From Smittium culicis (Eukaryota > Kickxellomycota > Harpellomycetes > Harpellales > Legeriomycetaceae), in the NCBI GenBank assembly GCA_001970855.1, contig LSSN01005747.1:1-50938 (forward strand): DNA of 50,938 bases, in the 5' to 3' direction. Under the pieces are notes generated by a model. The model saw only the letters and a program-made list of their open reading frames with translations. It made no database searches and was not told the origin of the DNA. A program made the position numbers and the translations under genes. Shown here one piece after another: positions 23,068 through 33,164 of the stretch. Within the stretch, counting starts at the first letter, position 1; the number at the start of each line of letters is the position of its first letter.

Positions 23068-23607
23068 TTAGCCGAGTAGAGCGCACTGTTGATGTTCCAA
23101 CTCATTAAATACATAAATTAATTTTTCTTTAAAGGAGAATTTCCTCTTTTGGGGCCGGTAACCACAACTGTTCCAGTTGATGATATTTTTTGTAAGTTTT
23201 AAAATTTCTTTAGTCCTGGATACCACATTGAATATGGCCGCTGTTGGATTACTAGTATTAATTTCAGTCGTTTTCTGCAAACTTTCTGGATTACTTGATG
23301 GATCAAGCTTCACTGTGGGTAGCAGTAAGCGCTCTTCCATTGAAAAAATAGCTGCATGAAGGCGTCTATTTCTAAGGCTTCATTTTCGAGGTATAGGCTG
23401 TAATATTTCTCCAGTTGCGCGTATTTTGCTGAAGCGAATATATCTATGCATCTGCTTCCGAATTATGCTTGGATATAATTTAAGAAAGTTATTTAAATTG
23501 AACACTCTGTCTGCGCAGTCATCCGCGATGAGGCATTTGCTGGGTAAATTGGTGAAGAGATGTAGGTAACCTGTAGGCGTGTTCCTGTATTCAAGCAATT
23601 TCCCCAT
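23068..23607 (-). pseudogene. Unassigned open segments within DIRS-like copy 2
   Basis: Two open stretches, 23380-23607 and 23068-23340, lie between the RNase H side and the recombinase. They can be read through with one stop and include MHRYIRFSKIRATGEILQ and MEERLLLPTVKLDPSSNP. I do not recognise a domain. They could be the linker part of the polyprotein or debris of a further insertion. Confidence 0.4.
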
Positions 23608-23683
23608 ATTTTCTGTACAATTTCAAGCTATTTGGGGAGGCTGTACTGACAAACTTGTTATATTATGCCAATGTTGTAGTATT

Positions 23684-23987
23684 TGTGATGGACTTATTGG
23701 TAATATGATTTTATTAGATAATATTATGAAGAGAGTAATATACACTAGAACTAGTACAAGAACAAGAACAAGAGTGAGAAAATAGATAGAAACTAGGACA
23801 AGGAATTAATGTTGAAAAGCTTAGCCATAACATCTTATGGCTAAGCTCAGGTTTATATACCCAGACTTGTATTTTAGTTAATGAGCTTTAGGTATGCTAT
23901 GAACAATTAGATTGACTTGATTACAATGTAATGGGAAATCGGGATTCTGATTGGCATTCGATGACAATTAGAATCAAGCCCATTACA
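23684..23987 (-). repeat. 3' LTR
   Basis: 304 bp, TGTGATGG...CCCATTACA on the + strand; identical to 28700-29003 except at 23769. Contains the same TATA element and 13-bp inverted repeat (23818-23847). Confidence 0.95.
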
Positions 23988-24003
23988 CTATCTCCCCCCT
24001 TAA
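23988..24003 (-). promoter_or_regulatory. Polypurine tract of the LTR element
   Basis: The sense (minus) strand reads TTAAGGGGGGAGATAG directly before the 3' LTR. This is the expected position and composition for the plus-strand primer. Confidence 0.8.
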
Positions 24004-24017
24004 TTTTTAAAAATTTT

Positions 24018-24060
24018 AGTTTTTTAGTTTTTTAGTTTTTTAGTTTTTTAGTTTTTTTTT
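24018..24060 (-). repeat. 8-bp tandem repeat (AGTTTTTT) x5
   Basis: Unit starts at 24018, 24026, 24034, 24042 and 24050, between integrase and the polypurine tract of the LTR element. Confidence 0.8.
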
Positions 24061-24149
24061 TAAACAAAAAAATAAATAAATAATTATCGCAATTGTGGAT
24101 AATTAACGCGAATTATAAATTTCCGTCTATTTTCTTCCGCGGCGGTCCT

Positions 24150-24199
24150 CGCTTCGCTCGGGTCCCCCCACCTTACATCGCGAAGCGATGTAAGGTGGG
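24150..24199 (-). other. GC-rich hairpin in the 3' untranslated part of the LTR element
   Basis: Perfect 15-bp stem CCCACCTTACATCGC (24167-24181) and GCGATGTAAGGTGGG (24185-24199) with a GAA loop. The upstream CGCTTCGC (24150-24157) is complementary to GCGAAGCG (24180-24187) across the loop, so an alternative pairing or pseudoknot is possible. It is far richer in GC than the surroundings and lies about 55 bp after the integrase stop. Role unknown: RNA signal or small inserted hairpin. Confidence 0.7.
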
Positions 24200-24255
24200 A
24201 GTTAAGTTGTAATCGGTGATATACGATTGTTCGATTTATTTTGATTTTTATTCGG

Positions 24256-25548
24256 TTATTTTTCGGCGAATTTAATTCGAATTCGCTTATTTCTTTGTAT
24301 CGCGATCAATTTTGATGTTTTCTTTTTTCTTGGGGGAATAATCGTTTTTTCGCTAGGTTTTCCTGGATTGGTTTGGTGAAACTTTAAAGTTAAATCGACA
24401 TTTGTTATCGTTGATTTGTGAACCCAATTTCGGTCGTGGTAATTGGTACCCTCATATAAAACTAAATAATTCAGCTTACCATAGTGTATCCTTGAGTCTA
24501 GTATTTCTTTTATTATTAAAGGCTCATCTATTATTGAGTATTGCGATTCTATATCATTATTTATATGGCTCAATTCGTTGATTTTCTTTTTTTCCAGCAG
24601 TGATATATGAAATACCGGGTGTATTTTTAACGACTGTGGGAGAATTAGTCTATATGTTACTTTATTGATCACTTTATATATTTTGAATGGTCCTAAAAAT
24701 CTATGATCCAGCTTCTTAGAAGGTCGGTTTGTTTTGATATTGCGTGAATTGAGCCAGACGAAATCACCTTCTTGGAACGGCTCTATATCTACTCGATTTT
24801 TGTCGGCAAATCGTTTATATTCTGTAACTGCTTTTTCGAGATTGGTTGTCAGTATTTTTTGAATCTCTTTTATTTCTAATACCCTGGCCTCAGCATCTGG
24901 AACTACTGAAGAGAAGCTTGATATAGAATTGAATTTTGGGTGATATCCCATTAACGCATAAAATGGCGAGAATTTTGATGATATATGAGCTGAATTATTA
25001 TATGCAAATTCAGCTAGTGGAAGTAGCCTTTTCCAGTCCGTTTTCTGAAAGTTCACGTAGCATCGTAGATACTGTTCTAGGACTTGGTTTATTCTTTCCG
25101 TCTGACCATCGGTTTCAGGATGAAATGAGCTCGAGAGTTTTATTTTGACTTTCATTAGTTTAAGAACCCTTTTATAAAACTGTGAAGTAAACTGGGTACC
25201 TCTATCCGATATAATGTCCTCGGGAAATCCAAACTTACTGAATATATTATCGATAATAATATCTACTGTTTCTTTTGAGTCAGGTAGCTTCTTCAGAGGG
25301 ATAAATCTTGACATTTTCGTAAATCGGTCCGCTACTACAAGTATAGTAGTATGTCCTTCTGATGGTGGAAGCTCCACTATGAAATCGAGTGATATTGATG
25401 ACCATGGTTTGCTTGAAATGGGTGGAGGGTGTAACAACCCAGACTTTTTGTGTCTTTTGGTTTTAGTTCTGTTGCACACGTCGCAAGATTCGACATAATT
25501 TTTTATATAAGCTTTCATTTTTGGAAACAAATGGAATCGGCTACCAAT
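24256..25548 (-). CDS. Integrase with C-terminal chromodomain (pol, 3' part)
   Basis: 424 codons read from about 25530, as part of the pol polyprotein. The CC half of the HHCC zinc site is CDVCNRTK near the start; the HH half (YHDSQLAGHTG) lies in the preceding frame. DDE core: Asp in SLDFIVELP, Asp in ISDRGTQFT and Glu in DGQTERINQ. A GPY/F-type module (RFLGPFKIY, HPVFHISLL) follows. A chromodomain-like segment ends the protein: PLIIKEILDSRIHYGKLNYL, then NWVHKSTI. Chromodomains steer such elements to heterochromatin. The frame is offset by -1 from the RT-RNase H frame, with the change needed near 25540-25560. Host fusion elements do not normally shift there, so it is probably a mutation. 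Confidence 0.9.
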   Translation of the reverse strand: MGSRFHLFPKMKAYIKNYVESCDVCNRTKTKRHKKSGLLHPPPISSKPWSSISLDFIVELPPSEGHTTILVVADRFTKMSRFIPLKKLPDSKETVDIIIDNIFSKFGFPEDIISDRGTQFTSQFYKRVLKLMKVKIKLSSSFHPETDGQTERINQVLEQYLRCYVNFQKTDWKRLLPLAEFAYNNSAHISSKFSPFYALMGYHPKFNSISSFSSVVPDAEARVLEIKEIQKILTTNLEKAVTEYKRFADKNRVDIEPFQEGDFVWLNSRNIKTNRPSKKLDHRFLGPFKIYKVINKVTYRLILPQSLKIHPVFHISLLEKKKINELSHINNDIESQYSIIDEPLIIKEILDSRIHYGKLNYLVLYEGTNYHDRNWVHKSTITNVDLTLKFHQTNPGKPSEKTIIPPRKKKTSKLIAIQRNKRIRIKFAEK

Positions 25549-27376
25549 TCGACTGTTTTCTTTACGCCGGTGTGACCTGCCAGTTGGGAATCATGGTAAG
25601 CCGCTATGAGTATCTGTCTGTATGATTCAGGAATATAGCTGCGATTGTTGTAGAATATCAACCCATTTTGTAACTGGAATTTCCCTCCCGGTTTTATGTC
25701 CTTTCTTATTTTGATTGCTGTTTCGTCGGATAAAGATTCGATTCTGATCCTTGATTCTGAAACCCTTTTGGATACCAGTGTGTTCAGAAAATGGGTTGAG
25801 CTGAGTATTTTGTTTTCTTTGTTGACTTTAGATATGTTTTCTATTTTTCTGGATAGCGCGTCTGGTTTTCCTCCAAGTTTCCCTGGTCTATATAATATTT
25901 TAAAATCGTACCGGGAAAATATCAAAGACCACCTCGCATGCCTCCTATTTAACGTTTTGGCTCCTTTAAAGTACTCTAAATTTTTATGGTCAGTTAATAC
26001 CACGAAGGTATGATTAGCTCCTTCCAAGTATTGTCTCCAATCTTTTAACGCTACTACGATAGCCAGCAATTCTTTGTCATAAACGTCGTAATTTATTTCT
26101 GCATGTAGAAATTTTTTTGATAAGTACGCTATTGGTTGAAGTTCACCGTCTTTGTTTCTTTGGGATAGTACCGCTCCCATGGCGTAATCTGAAGCGTCTG
26201 TCTCTACGATATATTCTTGATCCGGATCGGCGTATTTTAGGATCGGTGAGTTTTTTAACAGGCTTTTTATTTGATCAAATGATGATTGGCATTCGTTGGT
26301 CCAGTTAAATGAGCTATTCTTCTTCAATAATTGTGTTAATGGGTGCGTTAGTACCGACATATTAGGGATGAATTTCCTATAGTAATTGACAAACCCTAGG
26401 AAAATTTGTATTTCTTTCGTAGATGTAGGTTTTTTCCATTTCTCCACATTTTTAATTTTTTCGGGGTCGGTTTTAACACCCTTGTCAGATATGACATGTC
26501 CAAGGAAATCTACCTGCCTTTGATGGAACATGAATTTTTCCAATTTGCAAAACAATCCATTATCTTGTAGCCTTTGAAGTACGTTCTTTACGTGAGAGAT
26601 ATGATCCTGTTCGTTATCGGAGTATATTAATATATCGTCTAGGTATGCAATCGCATAGTCGTCTATCACGTCTCTCAGTACATCATTTACGAAATGTTGA
26701 AAGGTAGCTGGCGCGTTTGTAAGGCCGAAAGGCATAACCTGGTACTCAAAATGACCGTAACGACACCTGAATGCGGTTTTCCATTCGTCTCCTGGTTTTA
26801 TTCTGACTAGGTTGTACGCGCCCCTCAAGTCAAGTTTAGTAAATATTTTTGCTTTACTGAGACGGTCGAATGAATCGTCTATCCTGGGTAGAGGGTGACG
26901 ATTTTTTATTGTAATATCATTTAACTTGCGGTAATCTACGCATGGCCGAAGACTTCCATCTTTTTTATTTACGAACATTATAGTAGATCCTGCTGGTGAC
27001 TTAGAAGGTCGGATAAACCCGGATTTTAAGTTTTCATCAATATATACTTTAAGAGTTTTGTGTTCGTCTTGGGACAGTGAATATATTGGTCCCCAGGATG
27101 GTTGTGACTCAGGTATCAAGTCTATTGGACAATCATAAGGACGGTGCGGTGGTAATTCCAATGCTTTTTCCTTGTCAAATACGGTTTTATATTTTATATT
27201 CTCATTTGGAATATTTATAACTTCTGGTTGGGTTTGCTGCAATAATAACGTGTTTATAGATTTAGTTTGTATACAGTTGTCTATACAGAATTTTGAGTTG
27301 AATTTTATACTTTTGTTGGTCCAATCTATATCAGGATTGTGTGTTTTTAACCAGGGTAACCCTAAAACTATAGGTT
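25515..27376 (-). CDS. Reverse transcriptase-RNase H (pol, middle part)
   Basis: The frame opens with the protease C-terminus (LGLPWLKTHNPDIDW, just upstream of the Met at 27242). It continues into RT with LRPCVDYRKLND, KLDLRGAYNLVRI, MPFGLTNAPATFQ and the catalytic YLDD (residues 200-203 counted from the Met at 27242). RNase H follows with ETDASDYAMGAVLSQ and VLTDHKNLEYF. The integrase zinc site begins (AAYHDSQLAGHTGVKKT) and the frame then stops at 25515. RT and RNase H look intact. Confidence 0.93.
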
Positions 27377-27737
27377 TTTTTTGGAGATTTAATTGGATAG
27401 AATTCTATTGAATCTTTATGACTATCTTCTACCATATTCTCGACATTGATATATTTTTTTGATATTGGTTTGTCCATTAGTGATGAACCGTCAATTGTTT
27501 CTAAACTGATATTAAAATTTAATGATTCGGATTTTGTATTATTATTTATGGCAAATTCTTCATCGATAAAGTTTTCCGATGCGCCCGAATCAATGAGACA
27601 GTTAGTTAAAACGAAAGATTTTTTATGTTCTGAATAATATTTTATTTGGATAATAAACCTATTATAACTAGAATTGGTATATAAACTAAAGAAATCTGCA
27701 ATCAACAGTAACTTTCGTTCTACTGTTGAGCTGGACC
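27331..27737 (-). CDS. Aspartic protease (pol, 5' part), -1 frame to gag
   Basis: The retropepsin active site appears as LIDSGASENFID. This frame is entered by a -1 shift from gag. It runs into a stop at 27331, because the rest of the protease is in another frame starting near the run of eight A (sense) at 27370-27377. One A fewer would join the two frames, so this looks like an indel or a homopolymer sequencing error. Confidence 0.8.
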
Positions 27738-28633
27738 TTTTCCCGGATTTGATTTCTTGTTGCAGTTATTTGCAACATGTCCAGATTCGCCACAGTACAC
27801 GCATAGCCCGTTTTCGAATCTCCGAGTTTTTTCTTCCGCTGATAAGGGTCCTCTTGGTCTTGGAGAAAGGTAGTCTATTTCCATTGGTACAGGAGGTTCG
27901 GTTTTTGTAACAGGGTTTGAGTTATTACCATAAAACTTCTGAGTGAAACCATTTCTGAACGGGTTATGACTTTTTTAGGTTGGTCTGTCTCTGAGGAACA
28001 TATCTCGATTTGATAGACGTAGGTCGATGAGCATTGCAGCGTCAATGCAGTCTTCGAGTCTATCAGGAATTTCAGTAACCATGAGGTAGTTCATGACACT
28101 ATAGTTAAGTCCCCTCAAAAATTGATCAACAAGAGCTAGTTGATCGTAACCAGATTCACGGCCTAAAACTCTGAAATGTGTTGCGTATGCTGCGACAGAT
28201 CTTCCTCCCTGATTGCATTTTCGAAGCATTTCTCTGGCGTTTATTGCGATGTTCGGATCTGAAAAGTTTCTTCTAAACTGTGCTAAAAATCTTTCGTAGC
28301 TACTCAAACAGGGGTCGTTATCTTTTACCATGGAGGTGAACCATATCATTGCTGGACCGAGTAAATGCGTGCCTAAAAAAAATTTTTGTCTCGGTCGTTG
28401 GTGAATACGTCGCTTTTCGACCAGAAGTATAATTGTATACTCGATTCAAATGCTTGAAATTCTTTTGGGGTTCCGTCAAACTTGGGCGGATCTGGTAGTT
28501 TGACCTTTCCTGAAAAACATGATTCGCTGCCTTCTGATAAGTTGTTGGAGAATACTGGGATGATTGGTGAAGCGAAGGTGCCTTCTGGCTCCAAGTCAAT
28601 TTGCTGATTAAATATGTTCGATTGTTGGTTCAT
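27720..28633 (-). CDS. Gag (matrix/capsid/nucleocapsid), with breaks
   Basis: Starts at ATG 28633. A gag-type capsid region is visible (PPKFDGTPKEFQAFE; SYERFLAQFRRNFSD). A PMEIDYLSPRPRGP region leads to the CCHC zinc knuckle C-x2-C-x4-H-x4-C (CVYCGESGHVANNC), and the frame ends at TAG 27720-27722. Two breaks occur: a one-base shortage in a T8 run near 28375, and an in-frame TAA at 27975-27977 after DRPT. Both lie next to homopolymers, so sequencing or assembly error is as likely as real decay. Confidence 0.85.
27738..27744 (-). promoter_or_regulatory. Candidate -1 ribosomal frameshift heptamer (gag-pol)
   Basis: The sense strand reads G GGA AAA in the gag frame, matching the X XXY YYZ slippery rule. 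It lies 15 nt before the gag stop at 27720-27722, after the zinc knuckle. A -1 slip here enters exactly the open frame that leads into the protease. Confidence 0.65.
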
Positions 28634-28686
28634 TTTTATTTACTAGGATAAAATTTTTATTAGTTCTTTTAATTAACTAATGTAAG

Positions 28687-28699
28687 AAGCTTTTCAAAC
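28687..28699 (-). promoter_or_regulatory. Candidate self-primer binding site (Tf1 type)
   Basis: The sense sequence GTTTGAAAAGCTT directly follows the 5' LTR. Its TTGAAAAGCTT (11 nt) is perfectly complementary to AAGCTTTTCAA in the LTR (28828-28838), the predicted transcript start. No match to a usual tRNA 3' end (TGG...) is seen. This is the arrangement of Tf1/sushi elements, which prime cDNA from their own mRNA 5' end. Confidence 0.65.
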
Positions 28700-29003
28700 T
28701 GTGATGGACTTATTGGTAATATGATTTTATTAGATAATATTATGAAGAGAGTAATATACACTAGAACTAGTACAAGAACAAGAATAAGAGTGAGAAAATA
28801 GATAGAAACTAGGACAAGGAATTAATGTTGAAAAGCTTAGCCATAACATCTTATGGCTAAGCTCAGGTTTATATACCCAGACTTGTATTTTAGTTAATGA
28901 GCTTTAGGTATGCTATGAACAATTAGATTGACTTGATTACAATGTAATGGGAAATCGGGATTCTGATTGGCATTCGATGACAATTAGAATCAAGCCCATT
29001 ACA
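28700..29003 (-). repeat. 5' LTR with TATA element and inverted repeat
   Basis: Twin of the 3' LTR. On the sense strand TATATAAA (28868-28875) lies about 30 nt before AAGCTTTTCAA (28838). Between and overlapping them is a perfect 13-bp inverted repeat with a 4-base spacer, AGCTTAGCCATAA at 28834-28846 and TTATGGCTAAGCT at 28851-28863. Confidence 0.93.
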
Positions 29004-29499
29004 GTATTATCTGATTAGAATAATTTCGAGAGTCCAAAAACTGAGAGGAGTCGGACCGCATATAATACTGATAGTAATTATTTTTCATTGATACGGAATT
29101 TCATTGGGTGCTCTTGACTAGAGCCTGAGTATGTCTGGGATTCAGAAACGACGCATTAAGCCAGTTTCCATTCCATTGGGAAAGATGTTCTATCTACCAG
29201 GTCAGGATCTCTATTTCTGGTTCCGTTACTATTACTATCGATATATATTATATATTTTCGCACAAAGAGTTGATTTTAAACTTTATAAGCTTGGAGTGCT
29301 TCAAGAGCACCGGTAGTATCTTCACTTTATAGATTTTGACTTGCCTAAAAATGTTGCAATGACTCTGATTTTAGCCGACCTGGCTCTTATCATCGCATTT
29401 TCTGTTCTCAAAAGGCCCTGATCCTTTTTTTAAGTTACTTCTAGTGTCATAAGCCTTTTTTTTATCATAAATATGTTTTAAATAGACTGATTTTACATT

Positions 29500-30150
29500 A
29501 AAAATATTTTTATTCGTTGATTTTGTAACAAAGTTGGATCATTTTTTCAAGATATTTGTTGTTAAGCTTGAAAATCCTTTTTTTAAAGACCCCGTTATCA
29601 GAAGGTCACATAGGAACGTTGGAATCTTGATACCTTTCAGGCGAGCTCATCGTATTACTGGAAAGAGCATTTTAGTATACATCAGCGATAATAGGGAAAT
29701 TCTAAATTGTAGGGCCTTGAACTGGTATTCTTTCCCATTCCTTTCAAAGTGCAACTACTTCCTGAATGAAATTTTTATAGGAGTGTCCAGAAAGATATCT
29801 GCAAGGTCGATTGATGGAAAGTAGTCCTTAATATTGATCATCCTGGTGATGGAAATAAGTGATTACAATTTGGAGTGTAACTTAAGGTATTCTTAAAGTG
29901 ACCTCATATCAAGAACTAGACGAAGTTCGCTGTTTTTCATCGTAACCATGAATATATTCGATTAAAAATCCGGTGATTGCATGTATGCACTCTCTTTTGC
30001 CTTTTTGAACATAAAATCAGCAATTTCCGACGTCATGGCCTTGACTGATTTGGGCTACATGCATCATATACTCGAATTGATATACCGAGCGAGTGGTAGG
30101 AGGTTTTTTAAATGGTGGTGAGTAGCCGTTAGAGATTGTTTCTTTCACTC
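29500..30150 (-). pseudogene. Reverse transcriptase relic of DIRS-like copy 2
   Basis: The minus strand reads, with stops, ELRLVLDMRSL then INIKDYFPSIDLADIFLDTP, then EYQFKALQFRISLLSLMYTK and ARLKGIKIPTFLCDLLITG. These correspond to the DIRS RT motifs (LDLR.LN, KDYF.SIDL.DAF, YQFKVLPFGLS, YLDDLLI). The catalytic YLDD is FLCD here, so it is inactive. Confidence 0.7.
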
Positions 30151-30299
30151 AAAAATCACTTGTTAGCCACTCCAGGCTTCTTGATATTTGCAGAGACGAC
30201 AACATACTGGTGGCTCCCCCTCCACTTCCCCCGTTTTCTTCCCTCACATCTTTTACCTCAAAAAGCCCCTGTGAATACTTCTAATTTTTTGGTTAGAAC

Positions 30300-31003
30300 C
30301 ATCAGTGAGGTTGATCTGGTTGAATACCGGCGCAGTCGCAGCAGAGGTGGCCGTTTGCGGTGCTGCTTCTGACGCAGCCTTCTTATGACACCCACTAAAA
30401 GGATTTATGATACTTGAATAAACAGGATTATGAATGAATAAATTTCAATGAGTACAGTCGGGTCAATTAGTGACTATCTGGTTGAAGGGTTAAGCTATGG
30501 TTGATGTCTTGATAGATTGAGCCTCGGTGTAAGTTTACTAACCTGGCATGGGTCAAATAGGTACACGCTTCTGAAAGAAGTAGCCTCACGGCGCTCGCGA
30601 AAACGAACCTTGGGTAATCTCTTTGTGGTTCGGGCTAGTTCTGTGAAAAATTTTGCACGTATTAATTGACTGGATTAGTGACTTTTGAAAGATAAGGCTG
30701 TACATTTTAGTACGCAGTGTCAAAATTTTTGATATGAGCTGTAGCAAAATCATTGATTGTAGGCGGATTATAGATCATATACACTATCCGTATGCTTGAT
30801 TTTACAATATTCATTTTTTACTCGTCGGAAAGAGGTGATCTCAAGAAATCTACTTCGGCACTTGGTAGGGATTCCATCAGTATCGGGGACGTTTTTATGT
30901 CTCTAGTTAACGCCCAGGTTGAAAAATACTGTTAAGTATTATTATCTTCAGCCGTGCTTGCATCTTTTCTAACTAGAAAGTCCTCGAAATTCTTTTTCAA
31001 CAT
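30300..31003 (-). pseudogene. ORF1 (gag-like) relic of DIRS-like copy 2
   Basis: The frame begins at ATG 31003 (MLKKNFEDFLVRKDAS) and is broken by several stops. It includes FLRSPLSDE, MIYNPPTINDF and an Ala/Thr-rich part HKKAASEAAPQTATSAATA. The middle block aligns with ORF1 of the element near 50 kb. Confidence 0.6.
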
Positions 31004-31020
31004 TGCAATAGTATTTAAAA

Positions 31021-33152
31021 TAGCTTTTTTCATCATTTAGTTGGTATTAATGCTGAAAATAAATATCATTGAAGATAGTTTCAATACAAAATAAAAGTTA
31101 TAATTAAAAAAATCGAAGTACTATTGTCATAGTTATATATTTATTTTCAATTTTTTTTTTAATTTCGAAATAATGAATAATAGATGATGTCAAAAAAAAT
31201 TTAACTCCGCTTGAAGTATAATTTATTTCATTTTAAAAGGATTATTAGCTAAAAAAATACAAAATTATTATTAGATAATTAAATATCAAATTTATTGCAA
31301 TTTAAATCTTTCTACATAGAAGCGCTCTCTTAGTAAAAAATCTCCCAAATAATAATTCATATACTATCGCAGATATAAATTTCACACTAAAAAATTTAAG
31401 ATATATTTTTTTCAGCAATAAGAGGAAAATAGGACTCAATTACCCAATTTTATCGCTTTTTTTTATAGAAATATTGTTGATGTCCTATTATAATAGCTCA
31501 TACTATAAAATTGTCTTAACGTATGTGAGACTATTCTGAGGAGCCGAACTCTTCCTATACAGCTTTTCCTACTTTGCAGGACTAATTTTATTTTTTAAAA
31601 AAATAACCATATTTCATCAAATGGATTGAATATTTAGCAAATAATACCTAAAACTATATTTATTCACGATTTGGATTTTAGTTTAGAATGGTGAAATTAA
31701 GAAGTAAAAGAAAGAAAATTACTGGTAGTAATAATTTATAATATTCGAATTATTCTTAGAATTTTAATTCTTATGTTTTGGTAAAAAAATATAACAATAA
31801 GAAAAAGTATGTTAAAAATTATAATTCAAAATAAGTATATAATTAAGATTTTATTCCAATATGATCTATAAGCTTAATAATTTTTACTCTTACAAGATAT
31901 CAATCTATATAATAAATTTAAAGGAAAGGTTTTTATTTACAAAAATTTATATTGCACTAATATTCTTCCTTCTCATTCCTTTCGTAGCTCGCGTTTATGT
32001 ATAAATTTCTCATTTTATTTCTGAATTTTGGTTTTTTATTGTAATAAACATACTTAGAACAAATTTTAATTATTAGAGCGCTTTTATTATTTATAATAAT
32101 ATCTGTCACTTCAAATCACATTTTAATTCTTTATAATTTCAAAAAAAAAAAAAAATAGATTACGCGATTCATTTCTATTATTCAATATCAATATTTATAT
32201 CGATTTTCTTTTAGTCGCTAAAAAAATAATTCTATTTCTATATATTTTCTTTTCTATGTGAATTTCAATCAAAAGTCATTTGATTATCTTTTTATAAAGA
32301 GATTTGGTGTCACTAATAATATTTTTAATAAAGAAGTAGATTTTTAATAAGAAAATAGATACTAACAGAGAAAATTGAATATAATAAGAAATAGGATATT
32401 AAGCATATATTTTATCTTTATAGAAAGACTTTTAGACGTGTACTATTGCGTACTACTACAATTATAATTAGAAAATAAGTTTCCAAGGAAAAAGAGGTCC
32501 TCTCAATTAAGAATCTCCCATATATTAAATTTAATGCGCATATAAATAATAGATTTTATATTATAAAAATAATCTGTAATTAACTTTTTAGTCTCAGTTC
32601 AGGAAATTTCACCTAAAAAAAATCAGTTAGCGTAGCTCAATTACACATAAGAAATAATAATATATTGAAAAAACAAAAAAAGAATAAACTAAACTCAAAG
32701 TAAAAAATAAAAATATCCAATTTAGAAAAATATACACAGGTCGCTGATCGAAAAAAAATTTAAAATTAGGTAGATTTATTGCATCTTTTATGGTTTCATG
32801 AAGTTAATAATTCTTAGTTTCAATGAAATAATATCCAAATTAAAATATTTTGAACTGTAATACGTAAAATGAATAAGTAAGATTTATTTTCATCAAAATT
32901 CAAAGAAACAAAAATAAAAATAGAAAAGAAAATCGTAAAATCTACCACACATAATGATTTTTGTAATAGCGATAATTTAATTTTTAAACTTATTAAAAAA
33001 TTTATACTAAAATTTTTATTTAACATTAATATTATTATAGAAAAGAAGGATAAATATTTTATTGTTATAAATAAATAAATATCGAAACAATAGAAAGAAG
33101 AAAATACTGTGGAAATAATGTGTAATGGCATGTATAAATTTACAAGCTCTTG
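31021..33152. other. AT-rich gene-free region
   Basis: No coding or RNA gene recognised. An open stretch at 32820-33131 (minus) is a low-complexity Phe/Ile/Leu string caused by AT-richness. Confidence 0.55.
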
Positions 33153-33164
33153 AAAAATATGGTT

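Larger units (their letters stand above)
23684..29003 (-). mobile_element. Ty3/gypsy chromovirus LTR retrotransposon, recent insertion
   Basis: 5320 bp, read on the minus strand: 5' LTR (28700-29003), primer site, gag, protease, RT-RNase H, integrase with chromodomain, polypurine tract, 3' LTR (23684-23987). The 304-bp LTRs start TG, end CA and differ only at 23769 (C) versus 28785 (T). The host DNA is duplicated as GTATT at 23679-23683 and 29004-29008. The near-identical LTRs mean a recent insertion. The coding region nonetheless has several apparent frame breaks, listed under the parts. Confidence 0.95.
22130..31020 (-). mobile_element. Decayed DIRS-like tyrosine-recombinase retrotransposon (copy 2), split by an LTR element
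   Basis: On the minus strand the pieces fall in DIRS order. A gag-like ORF1 starts near 31003 (includes MIYNPPTINDF, homologous to MNYNPPPLNDS in the 50 kb copy). Reverse transcriptase lies at about 29500-30150, an RNase H-side region at about 29010-29500, and tyrosine recombinase at about 22150-22720. A Ty3-type element interrupts it at 23684-29003. Removing that element and one 5-bp duplication leaves about 3.56 kb, close to the other copy. Stops and frameshifts are frequent, so it is dead. Confidence 0.75.

Noticed and set aside
24155..24199. Rho-independent-type terminator
   Set aside because: Stem-loop form fits, but this is a eukaryotic retroelement and no T-run follows on the sense strand.
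29131..30372. Three + strand open frames at 29131, 29534 and 30136
   Set aside because: They mirror minus-strand RT and ORF1 relics of the DIRS-like element.
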